Origin: Amborella trichopoda
Lineage: Eukaryota > Streptophyta > Magnoliopsida > Amborellales > Amborellaceae
Reading direction: 5' to 3'
NCBI RefSeq assembly: GCF_000471905.2
Contig: NW_006498572.1
Location: forward strand, 552,800 to 616,799
Length of the DNA: 64,000 bases
Shown: in pieces, positions 27,201-39,200 of the stretch
Layout: every line of letters begins with the position of its first letter
Position numbering within the stretch: the first letter of the stretch is position 1
Made by a program: the position numbers and the translations under genes
The notes under the pieces: generated by a model
Database searches by the model: none
Told to the model about the DNA's origin: nothing
Seen by the model: the letters and a program-made list of their open reading frames with translations, nothing else

Positions 27201-30200
27201 GACCTAGTTTTTTAATGGATTAGGATTTGTATACCCCAACCAAATAAATATTGTTAGTGCTGTTTTTTTTATGTTTTTCTTAAAAAAATGGAGTGCCATC
27301 AGATCTGATGGTGTAAACAAATCTGTAAACCTTTTATTCGAAGAGAACAAATGGGGTAATTTGATTCCAATTGTTGATTAAGATTTGAGGGTGTAAACAG
27401 ATCTCCACTATAGTAGAGAATGCTTCTACATGCACCAAATATGGAGCCTTATGGACCCCAAATCACCTCAATTAGATTTCATGGCACAAAGTATTTAGAA
27501 TGGGCCAAGTCAGCTAGACTATTTCTTGGTGGAAAGAGAAAATTGGGATACAATGATGGCCTTGTGGAAAAATCAGACCTAAAGGATGCTGTAGACTGGG
27601 AGGCTGAAGATATGGCTATTATGAATTGGATACGATTTTCTATGCAGCCTAATTTAAGTCAATCCTTTATGAATTGTAATACCACTAAGGAATTATGAGA
27701 TGCGGTTTTTGGGTCCTATTCCCAAAAGAAAAGCAAGGTGACTTGTCAATGGGAGACTATTGTGCTTGTCTACATCATTTTTGGGATGAATTAAGCCATC
27801 ATCAGCCCACACAGCGTTCTTCTTGTGCAAAGTAACAACGAGAGACTGGAATAAAGGAAAATTTTGATCTTTCGAGGGGAGTTAAGGTTGATTACAAATC
27901 AGTGATTAAAAAAATATCCAGTCGGCACGGAATCACCTGATTCTACCTGGGAATCAATCACCCCGTGCCAATTTTGTCAATATATAGGAAATCGTTCGAG
28001 GTGTAGAAGAGAATCAGTGATTTGCTACAATAGAACAGCACTTTGCTACAGTAAAAATGTCATTTTGCTACAGTAAAAATACCATTTTTCTATAATAAAA
28101 ACGCCAATTCACTCATCCATATTGATTTTTGGCTGGTTCACTGTTTTTGCACGTGATTGTTTGCCGGTGCAGTATTTTTTCCACACAATAAAACGACGAC
28201 GCGAACTGCCGATTCGAATCGATTTTTGCAATGCCCAATCCTGGTCACCAATCTATTTTTTAAATCACTGGTATGAATCAATTAGGGCAAATGTTCCCGG
28301 TGGCAAGACTTTGCCATTACTTAGTACTGCTTTCTCCCTTCTTCAGTGTGAAGAAACTCGTCGCAAGATAATGGTAATGTCTATGAATCAAACTTTAAGA
28401 TCTACCCTATTCACAAGTTTTAGTGGTAATCAAGGTGGAGGACGTTTTGGGAGCCCAGGTGGAGGCCGAGGTAGTGGACGTGGCCGAGGAAACCCAACAT
28501 TTGATGAGAATGATAAATTAAAGTGCACCCACTGTGGGTAGACTCGACACACGAGGGAAACATGTTGGGATCTGATTGGATGCACAGGAAGAAACTTTCT
28601 AAGGGAAAATTTTAGTAACAATTAGTAAAAGTGCTAATCCGGCTACGAGCAACAAGATACTAACTTTTTTCAACCTGAGGACGAGTTGATGACTTTTCCC
28701 AAAAAAGAGCTCTTGGATCTCAAGCAGCAGGCTTCCATTCGAGACCCTTCTTCCTCCTCTAAGTCTCACAATGCACAATCAGGTATATCTACATCAGCCC
28801 ATCATATCTTCGTACATAGACCTGAAACCCTTTGGATTATTGACTCTAGAGCAACTAAACATATACCTAGTATGGCTGTTTTTTCTCCTCTTATGTCCAT
28901 TGTTCCAGTCATGAATATGTGATATTAATTTGTCATCCACCTAGCGTGTTCCCAATCTTTCTAGTAAGGTCCTATTAATTAGTAATCTCACAAAGCCCCT
29001 AAATTGCAATATAACATTTTCCCTTCTTACTGTGTATTTCAAGACTTGATGATGGGGAAGACATTTGGGCATGATCGTGAAAATGGATGGTTGTACGTTT
29101 TGTAGCAGTGTTTTAAAATGTGTAATACAACCGAAAGCGGTGGGTGGGAGGGGGTGGGGGATGCGGCTCGATGCAATCCGAATGCAGGTGCATTGCGATG
29201 ATGCAGTCAATAAATTTAAAAAAATTCTAAAAAATTCTAAAAAATCTAAAAAATAAGTTAATGCATAGAAAAAAATATGGAGGCTATATGTGATAGGAGG
29301 AATTTAGTTTATTCATTTATTCCAAAAGTATTAGCTATTGGAGATTTTGTATCCACTATCCCCCGATAGAAACTAGAAACTTGAAACCAGCTTCATAAAA
29401 CATTCAATAATCAACAACCATAAGCACTAATCTGCAACCACAAACTTTAAATTTATAAAATACTACAAACGAAAGTCCATAAAGATTAAAGATTTATACA
29501 GTCAAGCTCAAGAAGAGTCAATACAATCATCATCATTTCTCAAGTCTTGAGAGTGAGATTCTAAATTTAAAGCAAGTATCGATTTTTGCACGGCCCTTGA
29601 AATCCTCAATTTATCGTCACAAGGTCGCCTAAAGTTCCTCAAATCAATACCCAAAAGGTACAAATCAATAACCAAGTATCAACAAATGCACAAATTCAAG
29701 AACTTCAACAAAAAAAAAAAAATTTCCGCCCAAAGTTTTCTTTTGATCCAATTGATCACAAAAAAGCCACAAATATGGCTGAAAATTGTCGTTTGGGGGG
29801 TTTAATACCCTCCCAAACCCTTTCCCCCAAATTTACCATTTTACCCATCCCCGAGAGGTACTGTATTGAAAAAAAAATGCAAAAAATTATGCGGCTTTGA
29901 TGCGGAGAGATGCGACATATATGTGGGCGCATCTCTCTAAACTGCATATGCGGTCAATTTTGATGCGGTGCCTAGTGCATAGCGCCTGACGCGACTGCAT
30001 TTTAAAACACTATTTTGTAGACTCCTAATCGAGCCTTGACTACTGCAGCCACATCTTCAATTGCTAATAAAGAAAGGGTGTATTTGTGGCGCCCGTCATG
30101 GTCATGCATTGTCTTTGACTTTGAATGCTTTATTTTCTAAAATGATTGAGTCTCTGGGTGAAGTTCAATTGCAATGTAACATTTGTGAGTTGTCAAAATA

Positions 30201-33200
30201 TTGTACAATTTCATTTCCTATCAGTATCAATAAAAAAAAGTAATGTTCCTTTTTCTTTCATACACTTTGATGTGTAGGGTCCTTCTCCAATTGCCTCTAT
30301 GCGGGGATTCCATTTCTTTGTTACATTTGTGGAATCTAGTTAGTTGATGGTAGTGCTTTAATCCCATATCCACTGCAGAACCGGACATGAGAGTTTTTTC
30401 TCATCTAGCTCCTCACGAATTAAATGATTCAATTCATAAATACATGTATTTAATGAATAATACATTGAATCATCGCATTCATTCAAATGAAATCTCTAAC
30501 ATACATATCAGATTCAGATATTTGTTCTATATAGAATATAGAATTCTAAAAAGAATTAGATTCCAAATGATAGCATTATCTATAAATATACATCTAGCTG
30601 TATACTTCTAATTCCATTTAATTCTTATATTAACTTAGAATTTAATTCCTATATTATAAGTAAAAGAAAATATAATTCTTATAATAAAAAAGACTACTGA
30701 ATTCGAATTGTCCAACATTTTCCAATCCGACAAGGCTTTCGCAGGCGAATATTTACTCTTTCAATATCTGGCTCATTCATAGGTTTAGTTCAACCTATGA
30801 CCTCTCAGAAAAAATCTATTGGTTCTTGGTTTGTTCTGCCACCCCATCCAATGAATCATTGGGATTCATTTTCAATAGAATCTTATGCAGTCACTAGTTT
30901 TGTCATTCCCATAGCTTCTCCTTTAATATCTAGGCCTTACCTCTACAATGGAGCATTCAATTTGTTCCCAAGTCAATCTTCTCAATCTCTATCAACTGAA
31001 TGTTCTTTATTATTTCTCCTATGAACCAAATTAATCTGATTATTGTATTTAAATTTTTAATATTTTTATCGACCAATTGGTATTGATGCTTTGTCACACT
31101 GCATTTCTTAATGTGAGATGATTCATAGACCAAACATATTGGAATAATATGTCGTACTTCTTCTCTTTCTCTCATCCTTCCATTATCCATATCCCTCTAT
31201 TTTTGTTTCACAATGCACCATCAATAATGATTTATTTGTACATAAAAGGATTTATGTTGCTGCAACTATAAAATAGATAAGCATATAGTGAATGAATGCT
31301 TCCTTCGATCTTGAGAATAAAAAGCAATGAGTTATTAGTTCATACTAGGAGTTGGTCCTTCCATAATCCATAATTTTATTATAGTCACCGGATCTCAATG
31401 AGTCACACACTAATAATTGCAATTTTACCAATTGGTCAATCGAATCTTTATTCAACCATATAGAATTGAATTCCTTTTGAATGAAGGCAAAAGAGTGAAA
31501 CAGTTTTTCGTTTTTGTCCCTATCCACGAAATAGAAAGGACCCTTTATTCTTCATCTACAAATATCCAAATTTTGATCCCTTATACCGCATAGATAGTTC
31601 GAACCATATAAGAACAATAATCAATTTTATCTCAAATAGTTTGTAGGGAAACCCTATCTTCTCTTATCCATTCAACACGGGCAATCTCTTTTCCATTCAG
31701 AAGCCTTGCAATTTGTACCCGAATCCCTTTTGTATTTGCTTGTTCAGCTAATTCAATAGCTCTCTTCATTGCTTTTCCAAATGAAACTCTATTTTTTAAT
31801 TGTAGAGCAATATATTCTGCAAGAATATTAAGTTGTCCATAAGGTCTTGCAATTCTTGTGATAGCAATTTTGAGTTTCTGATTTATAGAATTTAAATATT
31901 TTTGTACATCTATTCGTAATCCTTTGATTCCTCAGGTTGGACCCTCAATTAACAAATTGGAGGACCAAATATAGATTGTGACCTGGATGAGATCAATTCT
32001 TTTTCGAATCCCTATATGTGCAATTTCTTTGAACCCTGAGGATATTCTCATGTGTTTTTGGACATAATTCTTGATACAATCCCATATTTTTTCATCTTCT
32101 TATAGATTCCTCGAATAATCCTTTGATTGTGCAAACCAAAGGAAATATGACTTTGGGTTGTGCCAAATTAACAAGCCGTAGTTTTGACACCGTACCAAAG
32201 GAACTAGCAATGACGAGATCGTTACTAAAACATAGTACGAGATCATGACTAGAGCTTAGCGTTAGCGTAACAAGCATGTGTGCCAGTAGGGACTATCAAG
32301 AGATTGTTACTAGCACGCCTCTTCTCGATCTTTGCCTAAGTTATCTATGGCAGTTGAGACTCATCTCATATCTGAAACCAAGTGGATTTATTTTATGTCC
32401 CATATCTTTCTATATAAATTTCTATTATTTATTTTTATAAATATTATTTGAATTTTATTTCATTTTCTTTATTTCAGTATTCAGTTAAGGTAAGACTTCT
32501 TTTTGTAAGATTTGATTTGTCAAATTCAAAGTACAAGGGGATTTTTTTTATTTCCTTTAACCTCATTCAAAAAAAAAATAGTTATATGACAAGTGGGTTT
32601 ATCGGATACCTGCGTCCCCTAGCTTGAGGTTTGACCTTTTTCATCATGGCACCTCCATTGACTTCCGCTTTACTAATGAATGAATCAGCTTCGTTCAAAC
32701 CCATATTGTGACTAGCATTTTCCACTGTAGAATAAATCAATTTGAAAATGCAATAACATACTCCATAAGGCATGAGTTCTCATATCATAAGTGTTTATTC
32801 ATAAGAACATCAGCAAATTTGATCAATACCTCTGGTCTGAAGTAGTTCTCACTGCTGCCTTTTAATAAATCGCATGCCCTATTGTGTTCTTGAGAGAAAA
32901 TCTCACGCTGAAATTGTTAATCCTAACACACCCATATTTCCTATACCTCCCAAGGTGTTTGGTTGTGTATATTTTGTCCACATCCTTAGTCCAAAGAGGG
33001 ACAAACTTGATGCTAAAGCCATCAAATGTATCTTTTTGGGATATCCATCTCATCAAAAGGGATACAAGTGTTATGATCCTATTACCAAGGTCTGTTTTGT
33101 CTCCATGGATGTTACTTTCTTGGAATTAGTTCCATACTTTTCTTCTACAGGTCATCAGTGCTCTCTTCATGGGAGAATAAGATATAGTTTAGTGAAGACA

Positions 33201-36200
33201 GCACATCAGTTGTTCCCCTTCTTATTCCCATATAACTTTTATCTGAAGAGAATGGCTTATTTGAAGGGAATGGTGCGCATCCAGAGAAAGAGTTGAAGAC
33301 ATATACCAAGAGGAAGAAAATGGTACAACCCGAAGTTCTAAGCGACTATACCCCGAATGTTAACCCGGAACCAGGAAATGTTCCTGACTCAGGTAACTCT
33401 TTCATCTTCTCAGAGAATCCTAATTTGAACTTGCCTATTGCTATTCGCAAGGGAATATGTTCTTGCACTTAGCATCCAATAGGAAATTTCATATCCTGCA
33501 ATTCTATGTCTTCCTCTCATTGTGCCTTCATATCTGCTCTGTATTCTATTAAGATACCTTCCTGTGTTGCATAAGCACTTTCAAAACCTCAATGGAAGGC
33601 TGTCATGGGTAACGAAATGCAAGCACTTGAGCAAAATAATACATGAGAAAGCACCAACATTCCTAAAGGGAAGAAGGTCCTAGAATGTCGATGGATATTC
33701 ACTATAAAATACAAAGTTGATAGCACCATTGAAAGGTATAAAGTAAGATTGGTTGCAAAAAAGTTCACTCAGACTCCCGGTATAGATTACCAAGAAATTT
33801 GGGCTCCTGTGGCCAAGTTGAACATTGTGAGGATCATTCTTTCACCAGCTACTAAAAAATCCTGGCCACTCCATCAACTAGATGTTAAGAAGGCATTCTT
33901 GCATATAGTCATCCAAGAAGAAATCTATATGGACATGCCACCTGGTTTTCAAATTGAGAGGGAGACAGGAAAGGGGTGCAAGTTCAAGTAGGTGATATAT
34001 GGTCTTAAACAATATCGTAGAGCATGGTTTAAAAATTTCAGTGAGGCACTACTGAAATTTGGGTTCAAAAGGAGTCAAGTTGATCATACACTATTTGGGA
34101 AAAAGAATATTTTCGGAATTATTGCCTTGATAGTGTATGTTGATGATATTGTTGTGACAGGGGGTAATGTGAAGGGCATTGAGGATCTTAAATCTTATTT
34201 AAGCAAAGTGTTCAATATTAAAGATTTAGGACCCCTTAAGTATTTTTTGAGAATTGAGGTGGCAAGATCAAAGAAAGGGATAGTCATCTCCCAGAGAAAA
34301 TATGTGTTGGACTTGTTACAACAAACAGCGATCCTGGTATCTGGACCTGCAGATACTCCTATAGAAGGCAATCATAAACTTCATGAAGAAAGGGGAGGGT
34401 TACTCAAATATCCTAATCAGAAATAATGAATAATGGGCAAGCTTATAGACCTCACTATCACTCGACCAGTCATCTCTTATACGGTTCGCATGGTCAGCTA
34501 ATTTATACATGCACCATGTAAACTGCATCTTGAAAGGGATATTAAGATGTCTCAAATATGCACCAAGGAAAGGGATATGTTTCTCTAATCAAGGACATCC
34601 TGATATTGCAGTTTACACTGATGATGATTGGACTGTTTACCAAACTGATAGACGATCCACAACCGCCTATTGTACCTTCATTTTGGGAAACCTGATTGCT
34701 TGGAAAAGCAAGAAACAAAATGTGGTGGCAAGATCAAGCACTGAAGTAGAATACACGGTAATGGCTCATGGTAAATGTGAAGTAATGTGGATCAGGAGTG
34801 TTCTTTTTTATTTGGGGGTTAGAGTTAAGAGTCTCATGACTCTATATTGTGAAATATAAACAAGAGGGGTGGAGGTCACAAGAGACTAACTTGCCACTCC
34901 TTTTCTCCTTTTCTCTTTTTCTCTCTTTCTCTCTCTATCTCTCACACACCTCTCTCCTCCTTCTTCTTTATTTTCTTTCCTCTTTTCTCTCTCTAGAACC
35001 CATCTAAGTGTTCTCTTTTCTTTAATTTCAACTCCTGTGTAACTCAAGATCTCAATTCTTCATAGGAAGGATTGAGATCCCAAAGTTTAAAAATCACAAG
35101 GGAGCGAGACCCCTCCCTAAAGCATGCAAGCTTCCAAATAGGGATCAACTACTTGATTGGGAGATCCAGGTGACTATGGCATAGACTTTAGCTTCATCAA
35201 ATCCAACCAAGGAGATGAGTGTAACTTCCTTGATTACAGAGCCTCCTATGTATTTTTAGACATAATGTATAGTCAGACCCACCTCCTTTCACACCTAATC
35301 AACGTAAATATATTTGCATCCACTATTACATCCACCAGTACCCTCAGTCTAGCTAGCTCAACATACTAATGCTTTAAGTTATAGACCCAAATAAGTTATC
35401 ATCTCTCGACTCCCACCATGTCTAACCAACAATACAAGACCCTTGAGCTCTCCATTTGATAATTCAAGAGAAGAAGAGCAGAGTAGCAGCTGTCAAGTAG
35501 AATCCACCCACCATCAAAATCTTGATGCATATATTACCAAACATTTCTTTGTTTTTCTTTCTCTTTTTTGGCTACATTAGTATAGACTAGAGAAATTCAA
35601 GTGATTTTGACTCCACTATTCAGGACGTCAGTTTCTCCAATCCTGGTTAACATGAGATACCATGAAACATGGCATATTGGCCCTTTTTAACGAAAGCCCA
35701 TTGTGCTCAATTTTTGGAAACACAAATCATAACTAAGATGCTTTCTGGAGAAATCTATACATATGGATGATTAACCATGCAATCAGTTCATATACAGTTC
35801 TCATATTATTGCCACAAGCACTTACATTATGTTTTAATGAAGCACAAGCATAAGGCGAGTTATGCAAGATCAGATTTGTTAAGAGAGAGTATACATGCCG
35901 TAGGGTGACAATATATTTGTGGAATCGAACCAAAAGGAAAATCCGGCGCCAACAGCAACCTGTTAACATACAAATACCAATGTCAGTTCAAAATATAAGA
36001 TGAATCCAAGAAGCAAAATGAAAAAAGAGACAAAGGGGGATGTTCAAACAATAAAAGAAAGATCTTGCCTGTAAGACAAGCTTCAACCCTGCACGTAGCC
36101 TATAATTTTGACCCTTACAATGGATTAAGAGGTCATCAAGTAAACCAATTGCGGCAAAGGCAAGAGTTGCAGTTGTTGCCCCAAAAACTTCAACTGAAGA

Positions 36201-39200
36201 GAAACCAGCAACAGTTCTGGTAACTATGACCCCAACTGAAATAAAAAACAATCCACCAACTGTAGGAGTTCCCTTCTTAATGAAGTGCATAGCCTGCCCT
36301 TCTTTCCGTAATATTTGATGAATCTTGAAACTTCTAAGTAATGGAACACATACAAAACCTAGACATGTTGCCAAAACCGCTGATATACAGAATGGATATG
36401 TTAAAAGAAATGGTTCCAATGGTATCCGAATGATCCGCCATGCACATGAGTCCACTACTAACAGAAACAATAGCAAAGAGACTAACAATCCTATATTAAT
36501 CAAAACCCCAGTGCCACACCTGCAGCACAGATAAAACAAGTCAATTGTTAACATAGAAAAATCTGTATCAAATTACAACACTGATAACATTACTTGTCAT
36601 GGAACAAATAACTCACACTACTTCCAACAAGAATTAACAATGCAAAACTATAGATAAGCATATCAAACACTCGAGCAAAATAACTTGCGCATAATTAATG
36701 AGGCTAACATCAAAATATATTGAAAATAAGAAGCTTAGAGTCTAGACTAGTGATGGAAAGCTTGGCGCACAAGTTACTCAGATTCAGCAGGCTGCGGAGT
36801 CCAGAACCAAACACATGGAACTGCTCAAGCCTAGCTGGTTCGTATTTTTTTTTTTGTTCCTTTTTTTTATTTGTACCAGGCCGGCTCTTTGACAAAACTC
36901 GGTTGTCTTTTCACACCTTACTCAGGCTCGGGAACCCAGCCAGCCCTTGACCCAAGTCATGGTTTTTAAGCACTGGTCTAGACCTTAGAAGCCAGTTTCC
37001 CTACACTGTTCAGTTTCCTGCTCCAAAGATGCAGCATCTTAGGCTATCATTGTTAGGAAACCAATGCCTCTATAACCTTTAATGCTTGGCTCCTGCTTCC
37101 AATCGCAAATCTAGCGTCAAAGGTTTAGATTGTTGTCCTAAAGCCCACCAGAAATAAATGATATCTAGCAAAAGACCACTGCAAAAAAAACTGATATCAT
37201 AACTTTCCAAGCACAAAAATGTGTCGAAGCAACTTAAGGAACAAAGAACTTACACCATTAAAGGCCTTGGCTCTTGTAGTACCCCATGTGGATACCAATG
37301 TAATTAGTGTGATAAAAGAGAAACACCACAATTTTGTTGGTGCGAGCGAAGTGGTGCATGTGGAAGAAAGATGCTCTACAAATGAAAAAGGCCATAGGAG
37401 CTAGATGGCATGAGTTCCATTGGATTCATGCTGAGCTTGGTGGCCTAAGCCTATGACTCATTGAGTCGAAAATCCAAAACACTAGGTCCAAAGAGGAAAG
37501 AAGACATGTACTACGTTACCCTTGAGGGTTAGCGGGTCATCCCTTGTTGAGAACGGAGTTAGCCCCATGGTCAAGAGTTTAGCCAAGGGAAAGGATACTC
37601 TAGCGTGAGGTTGGGGGCATATAAGGGCTAAGGGAAACTCCTCAACATTACCACCCAACGACATGCATGCATGATAGCCGAATTTTTGGTACGTGGACCT
37701 GAGTGCCCTGCACATGTATATGCAAAGAGGGAGCCCGCACCAAAGGGATTTGTGCATATGCCTAAGGGTGACATGGCTTGCCCTTGGGTGCACCTAGAGT
37801 TCATGGCAACCTTGTAGTCCATCTACTTAGTAGCTAACTTTGAAAAGCCGATCATGAGCCCCTGCGAGAGAGATTGTGGATCATGGATACAGTTGGGATG
37901 GTTTGAGAGGATTGACTGTGATTACAGATGTTAGCAAAAATCGAGTACCTAATTATAAGTTGATGAGTTATCCCACGGTATGGGCACTCCTTCAATGTTT
38001 CTAGTTTCTATTTTCTTTTATTTTAAAAGCATTATTGTTATTTTTTAAAAAAATAAAAGAAATTTTCTTTGTAAATAATTAGGTGAATATTATGTGATTT
38101 TGTACTCTTAATATAATGAAGGAAATATGTAGAATTGTGTTTTTATGCTGAAAACAATTGTATTAAAATTTCATGATTTGTTGTGTTCTCCATGCCTCAG
38201 ATTAGATTTTCTTGAATTCCAACGCGTGGGACACATGAGCAAAACTTAGGACCACGTGAGGCCATGTCATCAACTAGTAGGACTGCATGGGACCCAATGG
38301 CCAACGCGGTATTACAAAATCGTAAAGTTAGTTGAAGTGGAGCATGGAAAGAAATCAAGGAAAAAATCTAAGATTCATATTCCAAGATTTCAAGAAAAGT
38401 TGACTACCACTCAGAGGAGGACTCTAAGTAAAAGAATTTAAAAGATTCAAGAAATCTTGAGCTTCAATAGAATCTTAGAAACCTATATCATTAAGAGGGA
38501 CATCCATTTGAATTATGGACAAGTGTGGGATAAAGCAATTAATAAGTGATATCATTGTCAGAATCATGATGGCTGATTTGAGGAATAAAGGGCAAGCATT
38601 AAACGCGGCTCTTAACTCTCATATCTCCTAATTGGAGTAGGCAAAGTCAACTCCTTTCTAGACCCTAACCTCATCCTCTAAATTAACCTTGAGCCCAACT
38701 CTCCCACCTATGGGCAAGATGTGAATCTCACCTGAAATTTACTTTCACATGGGAGAGAGATTTAAAAGGCAGGGCAATGAGCTTCAAGAGGGCCTCTGCT
38801 AAGGTTACCGAGATCTCCTACTTTGGTAGGCGATCCCTTCTAGGATCTCGATTCTGTCGCTCCCAGAACGGATCTCTCAGGGATCTCAATTTTTAAATTT
38901 TGGGATCTCAAACTCCACTCATAGGGATCCTGATTCCTGTTATTAGGGATTATCATATGTACTCATAGGAGTCTCAATTTTTAACATGTGCATTTTATGG
39001 ATGGCGTCCCCTACCATAGGGATCTTCTAGCATTTCATGATCCCTCGCTCCCGCTCCCAATCCCGATCCCAAGAACTATGGTTTCATCTAAGGTTTTCAC
39101 GCCAAGAGAAAAAGATGAAGGAGTGCATTGAAGAGAAGACAAGGAGAAACCATGCCCTGCACTGCACATGATAAAAAATGATAGCCTCTAGGGCAGGCAT

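Larger units (their letters stand above)
30376..32860 (-). pseudogene. Nuclear plastid DNA insertion: rpl22-rps3-rpl16 (5' exon and intron)
   Basis: On the minus strand the order rpl22, rps3, rpl16 exon 1 and rpl16 group II intron is the plastid ribosomal-protein cluster order. All genes are broken by stops and frameshifts, as expected in a nuclear copy. It interrupts the integrase region of the copia element: FIHFDV and GPSPIAS lie left of it and [12 protein letters not shown] right of it. About 100 integrase codons are missing at the junction. Boundaries are good to tens of bases. Confidence 0.88.
22973..35030 (+). mobile_element. Ty1-copia retrotransposon with four nested insertions
   Basis: A plus-strand copia element related to the one at 15400-20921. 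The 5' LTR is split: its left part is about 22973-23121, then a hAT element, then its right part 26852-26996 ending tttca. A primer-binding site tggtatcaaag follows at 27000. Gag, protease, integrase, RT and RNase H come in copia order to 34859. The 3' LTR is truncated at its left side (about 34868-35030, starting gtggaggtcacaagag). Insertions inside it are a hAT (23122-26851), two hAT MITEs and a plastid DNA segment. Without these it would be about 4.5 kb. Confidence 0.85.

Noticed and set aside
33749..34426. Intact copia polymerase gene
   Set aside because: Reading needs frame repair: there is a stop after CKFK, DVKKAF replaces the usual motif and the 3' LTR side is deleted.
36325..36534. 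69-codon plus-strand ORF
   Set aside because: Antisense of mraY exon 4.
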